Shown here: positions 1-5,169 of the stretch, piece after piece | Numbering within the stretch: the first letter of the stretch is position 1 | Layout of the letters: each line of letters starts with the position of its first letter | NCBI GenBank assembly: GCA_031370485.1 | Contig: JANMQK010000196.1 | Coordinates: forward strand, 1-5,475 | From: JANMQK01 sp031370485 | GTDB lineage: Bacteria; Acidobacteriota; Polarisedimenticolia; Gp22-AA2 | Length of the DNA stretch: 5,475 bases | Direction: 5' to 3' | Program-made: the position numbers and the translations under genes | The notes under the pieces: model-generated | What the model was told of the DNA's origin: nothing | The model's input: only the letters and a program-made list of their open reading frames with translations | Databases searched by the model: none

Positions 1-729
1 GTCGGCATGACGGCGGTCGTCGGGGCGATCGTCTGGGTGGAGCGCGCGCAGAGGAAGATTCCCGTGCAATACGCCCGGAGGGTGGTCGGCCGGAGGATGT
101 ACGGCGGCATGCAGACCCACATGCCGCTGCGGCTCAACACGGGCGGCGTTATTCCGGTCATCTTCGCCTCGTCCCTGCTGGCATTCCCCCTGACGCTCAT
201 GCAATGGGCGGGGCTGCAGACCAAGAGCGGCTGGTCGTCGATCTACCGGCAGCTCGACTACACGACACCGCTGCACAACCTGCTCTACTTCGTGGCCATC
301 ATCTTCTTCTGTTATTTCTACATCTCGATCATCTTCAACCCGATGGACGTGGCGGACAACATGAAGAAGTACGGCGGTTTCATCCCCGGGATCCGGCCCG
401 GGCGGCGGACCGCCGAATACCTCGACACGATCCTGACGCGCCTGACGTTCGTCGGGTCGATATACCTCGGGCTCATCGCCCTTCTCCCGACCCTGCTGAT
501 CAGCGGCATGAACGTGCAGACGATCCCCGGGATTGGCCCGGCGCTCGACCGGTTGCTGCCGTCGTTTTTCACGCAGGGCCTTGGCCTCAAGTTCTATTTC
601 GGAGGGACCTCGCTCCTGATCGTTGTCGGGGTGGCGATGGACACGATCCAGCAGGTGGAGTCGCAGCTGATCATGAGGCACTACGACGGTTTCCTGAAGG
701 GGGCCCGGATTCGCGGCCGTCGCGGATGA
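1..729 (+). CDS. secY: Protein translocase subunit SecY, C-terminal part (5' end outside window)
   Basis: SecY is the pore-forming subunit of the SecYEG channel, which exports or inserts proteins through the inner membrane. The frame is open from base 1 to TGA 727-729, giving 242 residues, a little over half of a usual SecY of about 440. Visible landmarks, numbered within the fragment, are: the end of TM6 followed by the cytoplasmic motif VERAQRKIPVQYA (about 13-25); TM7 with GGVIPVIFASS; TM8 with IIFFCYFY; the cytoplasmic C5 loop with NPMDVADN and FIPGIRPGRR, where Arg132 matches the functionally essential Arg of E. coli SecY (R357); TM9; and TM10 with FYFGGTSLLIVVGVAMD. A basic tail, GARIRGRRG, follows. 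The external loop between TM9 and TM10 (490-591) is unusually long. The ATG at 7 is an internal Met, not the start. adk follows after 4 bases. Confidence 0.97.
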   Translation, partial: VGMTAVVGAIVWVERAQRKIPVQYARRVVGRRMYGGMQTHMPLRLNTGGVIPVIFASSLLAFPLTLMQWAGLQTKSGWSSIYRQLDYTTPLHNLLYFVAIIFFCYFYISIIFNPMDVADNMKKYGGFIPGIRPGRRTAEYLDTILTRLTFVGSIYLGLIALLPTLLISGMNVQTIPGIGPALDRLLPSFFTQGLGLKFYFGGTSLLIVVGVAMDTIQQVESQLIMRHYDGFLKGARIRGRRG

Positions 730-733
730 CGCG

Positions 734-1408
734 ATGGCGGAAGCGCGCAGGGGACTGCGCATCGCGCTCTTCGGCCCTCCGGGAGTGGGCAAGGGGACGC
801 AGGCGGCAGAGATCGTGAAACGGACCGGCGTAGCGCTTGTCTCCACGGGAAATATGCTGCGGGAGGCGATGCGGGAAGACACGCCGCTGGGCCGCAAGGT
901 GTGCTCGGTGGTGGACCGAGGCGACCTGGTTCCCGACGATCTCGTGGGAGAGTTGGTCGCGACGAGGCTGGGGCGGGACGAGGCGCGGCGGGGTTTCCTG
1001 CTCGACGGTTATCCGAGGACCGTCGCACAGGCGCTCTTTTTGGATGCGTTCCTCGAGGCCCGGGGTGAGGCCCTCGACGCGGTGGTCAATCTCGATGTCC
1101 CCGAGGCCGAGATACTCGATCGGCTGACGGGGCGCCGGGTCTGCGGGGAGTGCGGCGCGACATATCACGCGCTGAACAACCGGCCGCGCGTCGAGGGGCG
1201 TTGCGACGCCTGCGGCGAGGCGCTGGCGCAGAGGCCGGACGACGCTCCAAACACGGTGACGGAGCGTCTCCGGGTCTATGCCGAGCGGACGGCGCCGGTC
1301 CTGGATCACTTCCGGGCGGCCGGCCTGTTGGTCCGGGTGGACGGCACGGGTGCGGTCGCGGAGGTGCTCGAGCGCATCGCGCGGGCGGTGCCGGGAATAC
1401 TGGGATGA
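734..1408 (+). CDS. adk: Adenylate kinase with four-cysteine (zinc-type) LID
   Basis: Adk catalyses ATP + AMP <-> 2 ADP in the cytoplasm. The protein has 224 residues, close to the long bacterial form. Motifs are the P-loop GPPGVGKGT (14-22), AMP-site STGNMLR (37-43), LLDGYPRT (89-96), the LID domain starting at GRRVC (133-137), and RPDD (167-170). LID cysteines C137, C140, C157 and C160 form CX2C-X16-CX2C, the spacing of zinc-binding adenylate kinases. Two details stand out. Position 40 is Asn where most Adks have Asp (STGDMLR). About six residues precede the usual N-terminal strand (RIALFGPPG). ATG 734 lies 4 bases after the secY stop with no convincing Shine-Dalgarno, so translation probably depends on ribosomes finishing secY. 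The last codons overlap the map start (ATGA, 1405-1408). An adk between secY and map is a standard arrangement outside enterobacteria. Confidence 0.97.
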   Translation: MAEARRGLRIALFGPPGVGKGTQAAEIVKRTGVALVSTGNMLREAMREDTPLGRKVCSVVDRGDLVPDDLVGELVATRLGRDEARRGFLLDGYPRTVAQALFLDAFLEARGEALDAVVNLDVPEAEILDRLTGRRVCGECGATYHALNNRPRVEGRCDACGEALAQRPDDAPNTVTERLRVYAERTAPVLDHFRAAGLLVRVDGTGAVAEVLERIARAVPGILG

Positions 1409-2166
1409 TCATCTACAAGTCCCGGGACGAGATGGAAACGATGGACCGCTGCAACCGCGTGGTGGTCCGAATCCTGGGCGCGCTGGCGCGGATGGTCAAA
1501 CCCGGGGTCACGACGATGGACCTGGATCGAGAGGCTGAGAAGATGTGCAAGGAAGCGGACGTGAAGCCGGCGTTCAAGGGATACCGGGGCTACCCGCGGG
1601 TCCTGTGCGCCTCCGTGAACGAGGAGGTTGTTCACGGGATTCCTTCCGCGACCAAGGTGCTGCGCGACGGGGACATCATCGGGCTCGACTTCGGGGTGGT
1701 CCTCGAGGGATACTATGGCGACGCCGCCATCACCGTCCCGGTCGGCCAGGTCTCCAGCGAGGCCGGCGCCCTCATGCGGGTCACCCGGGAGTCGCTCTTC
1801 AAGGCGATTGACCTGGTCCGGCCCGGCAATCGCCTGTCGGACATTTCCGCCGCCGTCCAGCAGCACGTGGAGGCACGGGGCTACTCGGTGGTGCGGGAGT
1901 TCGTCGGGCATGGGATCGGAACGGCGCTGCACGAGGATCCCCAGGTGCCGAACTACGGGGCGCCGGGGAGCGGTCCGGTGATAAAGGAAGGGCTGGTGGT
2001 GGCGATCGAGCCGATGGTGAACGCGGGAGGTCCCGGGGTCCGGATCCACGCTGACGGCTGGACGGCCTCGACGATCGACGGCTCCCTCTCGGCCCACTTC
2101 GAGCGCTCGGTGGCCGTCACGCAGGACGGGCCCTGGATCCTGGGGGGAGAGGCGGAGGTGGCGTAG
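1405..2166 (+). CDS. map: Methionine aminopeptidase, type I
   Basis: This cytoplasmic metalloenzyme removes the initiator Met from nascent proteins. It has 253 residues, the size of a minimal type Ia enzyme with no N-terminal extension. All five metal ligands are present: D95 (in GLDFG), D106 (in YYGDAA), H169 (in GHGIG), E202 (in IEPM) and E233 (in HFERS). These sit two positions before E. coli D97, D108, H171, E204 and E235. The substrate-binding histidines H77 (VVHGIP) and H176 (ALHEDP) are also there. The start is ATG 1405, which overlaps the adk TGA in an ATGA junction and gives the family N-terminus MIIYKSRDE. The open frame continues upstream to 1150, but that part is the alternate frame of adk. 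The ribosome-binding signal is weak (GGGA at 1393-1396), which suits translational coupling. R234-S235 replaces the His-Thr that usually follows the last ligand. Confidence 0.97.
   Translation: MIIYKSRDEMETMDRCNRVVVRILGALARMVKPGVTTMDLDREAEKMCKEADVKPAFKGYRGYPRVLCASVNEEVVHGIPSATKVLRDGDIIGLDFGVVLEGYYGDAAITVPVGQVSSEAGALMRVTRESLFKAIDLVRPGNRLSDISAAVQQHVEARGYSVVREFVGHGIGTALHEDPQVPNYGAPGSGPVIKEGLVVAIEPMVNAGGPGVRIHADGWTASTIDGSLSAHFERSVAVTQDGPWILGGEAEVA
2154..2159 (+). promoter_or_regulatory. Shine-Dalgarno of infA, inside map
   Basis: GGAGGT lies within the last codons of map, 7 bases before GTG 2167. It supports GTG as the infA start. Because it is inside map, ribosomes translating map will cross it, which fits coupled expression. 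Confidence 0.8.
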
Positions 2167-2385
2167 GTGCCGAAGGAGGATGCCATCCAGGTCGAGGCTA
2201 CGGTGGTGGAGCCGTTGCCGAACGCCATGTTCCGGGTGTCCATGGACAACAAGCACGAGGTCCTGGCGCACATCTCGGGGAAGATGCGGAAGAATTTCAT
2301 CAGGATACTGACCGGCGACCGCGTGCTGGTCGAGTTGTCGCCGTATGACCTGTCGCGGGGACGCATCGTCTACCGGTTCAAGTGA
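2167..2385 (+). CDS. infA: Translation initiation factor IF-1
   Basis: IF-1 binds the ribosomal A site during initiation and works with IF-2 and IF-3 to select the start codon. The product has 72 residues, exactly the length of E. coli IF-1, and is a single S1-type OB fold. The match is clear along its length: PKEDAIQVEATVVEPLPNAM at the N-terminus, MFRV, the AHISGKMRKNFIRILTGD block (about 36-53), and the ending SPYDLSRGRIVYRFK. The start is GTG at 2167, immediately after the map stop with no gap. The ATG at 2180 is out of frame. A strong GGAGGT lies 7 bases upstream. rpmJ follows after 28 bases. The infA-rpmJ pairing next to map is common in Firmicutes and Geobacter-like bacteria. Confidence 0.97.
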   Translation: MPKEDAIQVEATVVEPLPNAMFRVSMDNKHEVLAHISGKMRKNFIRILTGDRVLVELSPYDLSRGRIVYRFK

Positions 2386-2413
2386 GACGCGCGCCGGAGC
2401 AACGGAGAAGCAC

Positions 2414-2527
2414 ATGAAAGTTCGAGCGTCGGTCAGAAAAATCTGCGTCAAGTGCAAGGTGATCCGCAGACAGGGTATCGTCCGTGTCATCTGCGTGAAT
2501 CCCAAGCACAAGCAGCGCCAGGGATAG
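2414..2527 (+). CDS. rpmJ: 50S ribosomal protein bL36, zinc-binding form
   Basis: bL36 is a small late-assembly protein of the large subunit. The product has 37 residues, the standard short form, beginning MKVRASVRKIC and ending NPKHKQRQG. Zinc ligands C11, C14, C27 and H32 are all present (CX2C-X12-C-X4-H), so this is the C+ type rather than the zinc-independent paralogue that some bacteria induce in zinc shortage. Start ATG 2414 has GGAGA at 2404-2408 with a spacer of 5-6 bases. A longer in-frame opening upstream, from 2345, is only the alternate frame of infA. The stop codon TAG (2525-2527) is part of the Shine-Dalgarno of rpsM. Confidence 0.97.
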   Translation: MKVRASVRKICVKCKVIRRQGIVRVICVNPKHKQRQG

Positions 2528-2532
2528 GAGGG
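2526..2532 (+). promoter_or_regulatory. Shine-Dalgarno of rpsM, overlapping the rpmJ stop
   Basis: AGGAGGG begins inside the TAG stop of rpmJ and ends 4 bases before GTG 2537 (the AGGAGG core leaves a 5-base spacer). It fixes the GTG start of rpsM. The short distance suggests a terminating ribosome can restart directly. Confidence 0.85.
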
Positions 2533-2536
2533 ATAC

Positions 2537-2926
2537 GTGGCACGGATCTCCGGAGTGGATCTCCCGCAGAACAAGCGGGTGGAAGTCGCCCTGACCTATA
2601 TCTACGGGATCGGCCGATCGCGCAGCGATCGCATCCTCGGGAAGGCGAGCGTCGACAAGAACATCAAGGTCAAGGACCTGGCGGAGGACGAGGTGCGCCG
2701 GATCCGCGACGTGATCCAGGAAGAGGGGCAGGTCGAGGGGGACCTGCGCAAGAACGTGCAGATGGACATCAAGCGGCTGATCGACATCGGCAGCTACCGG
2801 GGAATGAGGCACCGCCGGAATCTCCCGGTGCGAGGGCAGAGAACGCACACCAACGCGCGCACCCGCAAGGGGCCGCGCAAGACGGTCGCCGGGAAGAAGA
2901 AGGCCCCGGCCGGCAAGAAGGGCTAG
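2537..2926 (+). CDS. rpsM: 30S ribosomal protein uS13
   Basis: uS13 sits in the head of the small subunit, contacts the P-site tRNA and forms bridges to the large subunit. The product has 129 residues, a little longer than E. coli S13 (118). Its N-terminus ARISGVDLPQNKRVEVALTY is typical, followed by the helix-hairpin-helix IYGIGRSRSDRIL (about 22-34). The RNA-binding motif GSYRGMRHRRNLPVRGQRTH (85-104) continues into TNARTRKGPRK (105-115). A lysine-rich tail runs to residue 129 (GKKKAPAGKKG). The start is GTG with a strong AGGAGG. Only 9 bases separate it from rpmJ, so there is no room for an untranslated leader like the one E. coli uses upstream of rpsM for S4 autoregulation. rpsK follows after 12 bases. 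Confidence 0.97.
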   Translation: MARISGVDLPQNKRVEVALTYIYGIGRSRSDRILGKASVDKNIKVKDLAEDEVRRIRDVIQEEGQVEGDLRKNVQMDIKRLIDIGSYRGMRHRRNLPVRGQRTHTNARTRKGPRKTVAGKKKAPAGKKG

Positions 2927-2938
2927 GGCGAGACGACA

Positions 2939-3487
2939 ATGGCAGACGAAAAGGACGCGCAGGGCCCGGCTCCCGAAGCGGAAACCCCGGCGAAAGGCGA
3001 GAAGGCGGAGAAGGGCGAAAAGGCGGAAAAGGCTCCCAAGGCGGCCAAGGCGCCGCGCGAGCCGAAGGAGGCCGTTGCCGAGGAGGCGGGACCGGAGGGC
3101 GCCGCCGCCAAGAAGCCGGCCAAGAAGAAGGAATCCAAGAACATTCCGTTCGCGATCGCCAACGTGCACGCGAGCTTCAACAACACGGTGATCACCATCA
3201 CCGACCAGGGCGGGAATGTCCTCTCCTGGTCATCGGCCGGTTGCGTGGGATTCAAGGGCTCCCGCAAGGGAACACCGTTCGCCGCCCAGCTCGCGGCGCA
3301 AACCGCGGGCAACGCGGCGCGGGAGCACGGCGTGAGGCAGTTGGAGGTGCGGGTCAAGGGTCCCGGAGCGGGGCGCGAAGCATCCGTGCGCGCCCTCCAG
3401 GCGCTGGGGCTCGAGATCAGGACCATCAAGGACGTCACACCCATCCCGCACAACGGATGCCGCGCCCCGAAACGACGGCGCGTATGA
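2939..3487 (+). CDS. rpsK: 30S ribosomal protein uS11 with long low-complexity N-terminal extension
   Basis: uS11 is a platform protein of the small subunit, near the 3' end of 16S rRNA and the mRNA exit. The core from about residue 69 to 182 is conventional: IANVHASFNNTVITITD (73-89), GFKGSRKGTPFAAQLAA (104-120), VKGPGAGRE (139-147) and the C-terminal DVTPIPHNGC with RAPKRRRV. In E. coli 19 residues precede the equivalent of I73; here 72 do, so the extension is about 53 residues. Residues 1-64 hold 18 Ala, 14 Lys, 12 Glu and 8 Pro, including two adjacent GEKAEK units. There is no in-frame ATG, GTG or TTG between 2939 and GTG 3164, which is already in the core, so the extension appears to be genuinely translated. 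The ribosome-binding site before ATG 2939 is weak (AGGGCGAG, 2925-2932). The role of the extension is unknown. Confidence 0.95.
   Translation: MADEKDAQGPAPEAETPAKGEKAEKGEKAEKAPKAAKAPREPKEAVAEEAGPEGAAAKKPAKKKESKNIPFAIANVHASFNNTVITITDQGGNVLSWSSAGCVGFKGSRKGTPFAAQLAAQTAGNAAREHGVRQLEVRVKGPGAGREASVRALQALGLEIRTIKDVTPIPHNGCRAPKRRRV
2996..3031 (+). repeat. Tandem 18-base repeat encoding GEKAEK twice, in rpsK
   Basis: Two adjacent 18-base units, 2996-3013 and 3014-3031, each encode Gly-Glu-Lys-Ala-Glu-Lys (uS11 residues 20-31). They differ at only two bases, both GAG to GAA changes that keep Glu. This looks like a local duplication that kept its reading frame and protein sequence. Degenerate Ala/Lys/Pro units follow it. 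Confidence 0.8.
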
Positions 3488-3492
3488 AACCG

Positions 3493-3499
3493 AGGAGGT
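3493..3499 (+). promoter_or_regulatory. Shine-Dalgarno of rpsD
   Basis: AGGAGGT lies in the 18-base rpsK-rpsD gap, 6 bases before GTG 3506. It decides the GTG start, which yields the conserved N-terminus ARIRGAACRLCRREG. Confidence 0.88.
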
Positions 3500-3505
3500 C
3501 ACTTC

Positions 3506-4132
3506 GTGGCTAGGATTCGAGGTGCGGCCTGCCGGCTCTGCCGCAGGGAGGGAATGAAGCTGTTTCTGAAGGGGAACCGCTGCTTCACCGAGAAATGCGC
3601 CATCGAGAAACGCAACTTCGCCCCCGGCCAGCACGGCAAGCGCCGCTCGAAGGTGCAGGGGTATGGTGTGCAGTTGCGTGAGAAGCAGAAGGTCAAGCGG
3701 ATGTACGGCCTTCTCGAGAACCAGTTCCACCTGGCCTTCCTCGAAGCGAACCGTAAGAAGGGGGTCACCGGCGAGTTGCTGCTCATCAACCTTGAGCGGC
3801 GCCTGGACAACATCGTGTTCCGCTTCGGGTTCGCCCAGTCGCGGGCCCAGGCCCGCCAGCTCGTGGCCCACGGCCACGTGCAGGTGCAGGGGCGCAAAGT
3901 GGACATCCCGTCCTTCCTCGTGAAGGCGGGCCAGGTCGTGAGCCTGAAGGCGAAGCTGGGAAAGAACGCGTCCGTGCAGTCCGCCATCCAGTCGGCGCGG
4001 GGCCGGGGCATTCCCGCCTGGCTGTCGCCGGATCTCGACAATCTGAAGGGGACGATCGCCAACCTGCCGCGCCGCGACGAGATCACAGTGCCGATCCAGG
4101 AGCAGCTGATCGTCGAGCTCTACAGCAAGTAA
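3506..4132 (+). CDS. rpsD: 30S ribosomal protein uS4, zinc-binding form
   Basis: uS4 binds 16S rRNA early and starts assembly of the 30S body. With uS3 and uS5 it lines the mRNA entry channel. The product has 208 residues, the normal length. The N-terminal part has C9, C12, C26 and C31 (CX2C-X13-C-X4-C), the same positions as the zinc site of Thermus thermophilus S4, so this is the C+ type. Further landmarks are FAPGQHGKRRSK (38-49), YGVQLREKQKVKRMYG (53-68), and the S4 RNA-binding domain from about 97 to 160 (ERRLDNIVFRFGFAQSRAQA, then HGHVQVQGRKVDIPS). The C-terminus INEQL-type motif is here IQEQLIVELYSK. In E. coli S4 represses its own operon by binding the mRNA before rpsM. Here the only gap of any size near it is downstream, before rpoA. 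Confidence 0.97.
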   Translation: MARIRGAACRLCRREGMKLFLKGNRCFTEKCAIEKRNFAPGQHGKRRSKVQGYGVQLREKQKVKRMYGLLENQFHLAFLEANRKKGVTGELLLINLERRLDNIVFRFGFAQSRAQARQLVAHGHVQVQGRKVDIPSFLVKAGQVVSLKAKLGKNASVQSAIQSARGRGIPAWLSPDLDNLKGTIANLPRRDEITVPIQEQLIVELYSK

Positions 4133-4140
4133 ACCGGGGG

Positions 4141-4158
4141 GTCGCCGCGCGCGGCGGC
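4141..4158 (+). other. GC-rich palindrome / possible RNA hairpin between rpsD and rpoA
   Basis: Bases 4143-4156 (CGCCGCGCGCGGCG) are a perfect 14-base palindrome. As RNA, with G4141-C4158 and a U4142-G4157 wobble added, they can form a 7-base-pair stem closed by the loop CGCG. It lies in the 49-base gap before rpoA, ending 8 bases before the Shine-Dalgarno. No run of U follows, so it does not look like an intrinsic terminator. It could be an RNA processing or stability element, or a chance result of high GC content. Confidence 0.5.
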
Positions 4159-4166
4159 GGATCCAC

Positions 4167-4174
4167 AAGGAGGT
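4167..4174 (+). promoter_or_regulatory. Shine-Dalgarno of rpoA; sets start at ATG 4182
   Basis: AAGGAGGT is a near-perfect anti-16S match. It ends 7 bases before ATG 4182, which is ideal, but only 1 base before the in-frame GTG 4176, which is too close to work. ATG 4182 is therefore the start. Confidence 0.9.
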
Positions 4175-4181
4175 CGTGCCG

Positions 4182-5162
4182 ATGCTTTGGAAAGGATTTC
4201 AGAGGCCGAAACGCCTCGAATGCGATATGGAGTCGCTCACCGCGACCTACGGGAAGTTCTGGGCGCAGCCCTTCGAGCGGGGGTTCGGCACGACCGTCGG
4301 GAACGCCCTGCGGCGCGTGCTCCTCTCCTCGGTGGAGGGCGCGGCCATCACCGCGGTCAAGATCGAAGGGGTGCTGCACGAGTTCTCCTCGATCCCGGGT
4401 GTCGTCGAGGACACCATCGACCTCATCCTGAACCTGAAGCAGATCCCGCTGAAGATCCAGGTCTCCCACCCCGAGACAATCTACCTCCGGGTGGAGGGCG
4501 CCGCGGAGGTGAAGTCGGGTCACATCGAGACCAACCCGAACGTGGAGATCCTCGATCCCGAGGTCCACCTCGCCACGCTGACCGAGGAAGGGCGTCTCAA
4601 CATCGAGATGCGCGTCAAGCCCGGGCGCGGCTACGTTCCGGCCGACCGGAACTTCGACCACGACCTGACCATCGGCTACATCCCGATCGATGCCGTCCAC
4701 TCGCCGGTGAAGAAGGTGAACTACACCGTCGAGGACGCGCGTCTCGGGCAGACGACCGACTACGACCGGCTGATCATGGAGATCTGGACCAATGGGGCCG
4801 TGGCGCCGCAGAGCGCCCTCGCGCTCAGCAGCAAGCTTATGAAGGACCACCTCTCCATATTCATCTCCTTCGAGGAGACGCCGGAGATCGACCCGGAATC
4901 GTTTGACCGCGAGCAGGAGAGGCTCCGCGAGAACCTCCAGCGCTCGATCGAGGAGCTCGAGCTGTCGGTCCGCTCGTACAACTGCCTGAAGAACGCCGAC
5001 ATCAAGTCCATCGCCGACCTCGTCCAGAAGTCCGAGGCCGAGATGCTCAAGACGAAGAATTTCGGGAGGAAGTCCCTCAACGAGATCAAGGAGTTGCTCA
5101 CCGAGATGGGGCTGACCCTCGGCATGAAGGTCGACCACCTCATGCAGGCGAAGGAGGAGTAG
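4182..5162 (+). CDS. rpoA: DNA-directed RNA polymerase subunit alpha
   Basis: The alpha subunit dimerises to scaffold assembly of beta and beta', and its C-terminal domain binds promoter UP elements and activators. The product from ATG 4182 has 326 residues, near E. coli alpha (329). The N-terminal domain (about 1-235) contains FERGFGTTVGNALRRVLLSS (31-50), including R45, the position needed for assembly in E. coli, and HEFSSIPGVVEDTIDLILNL (66-85). A charged linker (about 236-252) leads to the C-terminal domain with LELSVRSYNCLKNADI (259-274) and FGRKSLNEIKELL (294-306). The UP-element contacts are all conserved: R264, N267, C268, G295, K297, S298 and E301, each one position below the E. coli number. 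The N-terminus MLWKGFQRPKRLE resembles Geobacter-type alphas. It follows rpsD by 49 bases, and rplQ begins 7 bases after its stop. Confidence 0.97.
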   Translation: MLWKGFQRPKRLECDMESLTATYGKFWAQPFERGFGTTVGNALRRVLLSSVEGAAITAVKIEGVLHEFSSIPGVVEDTIDLILNLKQIPLKIQVSHPETIYLRVEGAAEVKSGHIETNPNVEILDPEVHLATLTEEGRLNIEMRVKPGRGYVPADRNFDHDLTIGYIPIDAVHSPVKKVNYTVEDARLGQTTDYDRLIMEIWTNGAVAPQSALALSSKLMKDHLSIFISFEETPEIDPESFDREQERLRENLQRSIEELELSVRSYNCLKNADIKSIADLVQKSEAEMLKTKNFGRKSLNEIKELLTEMGLTLGMKVDHLMQAKEE

Positions 5163-5169
5163 GGGAGTC

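Noticed and set aside
1150..1404. Upstream in-frame extension of map
   Set aside because: This part overlaps the adk LID and C-terminus in another frame, its translation is low-complexity, and ATG 1405 gives the normal MetAP N-terminus in an ATGA junction.
1306..2574. A 422-codon open frame on the - strand opposite map, infA and rpmJ
   Set aside because: It is an antisense shadow of well-identified genes, with no ribosome-binding context of its own and a composition rich in Arg, His and Pro, as expected from a reversed high-GC frame.
2939..3145. The uS11 extension as a separate small gene or a frameshift artefact
   Set aside because: The frame is continuous from ATG 2939 into the core with no stop or slippery run, and the start sits at normal operon spacing after rpsM, so one fused protein is the simplest reading.
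2452..3513. A 353-codon + strand frame across rpmJ, rpsM and rpsK, rich in Gly, Arg and Gln
   Set aside because: It is the shifted frame of three confident ribosomal genes; the Gly/Arg/Gln richness is what a shifted reading of the Lys/Glu/Ala codons produces.
4141..4165. The palindrome before rpoA as an intrinsic terminator
   Set aside because: No U-rich tract follows the stem, and rpoA and rplQ continue directly in the expected operon order.
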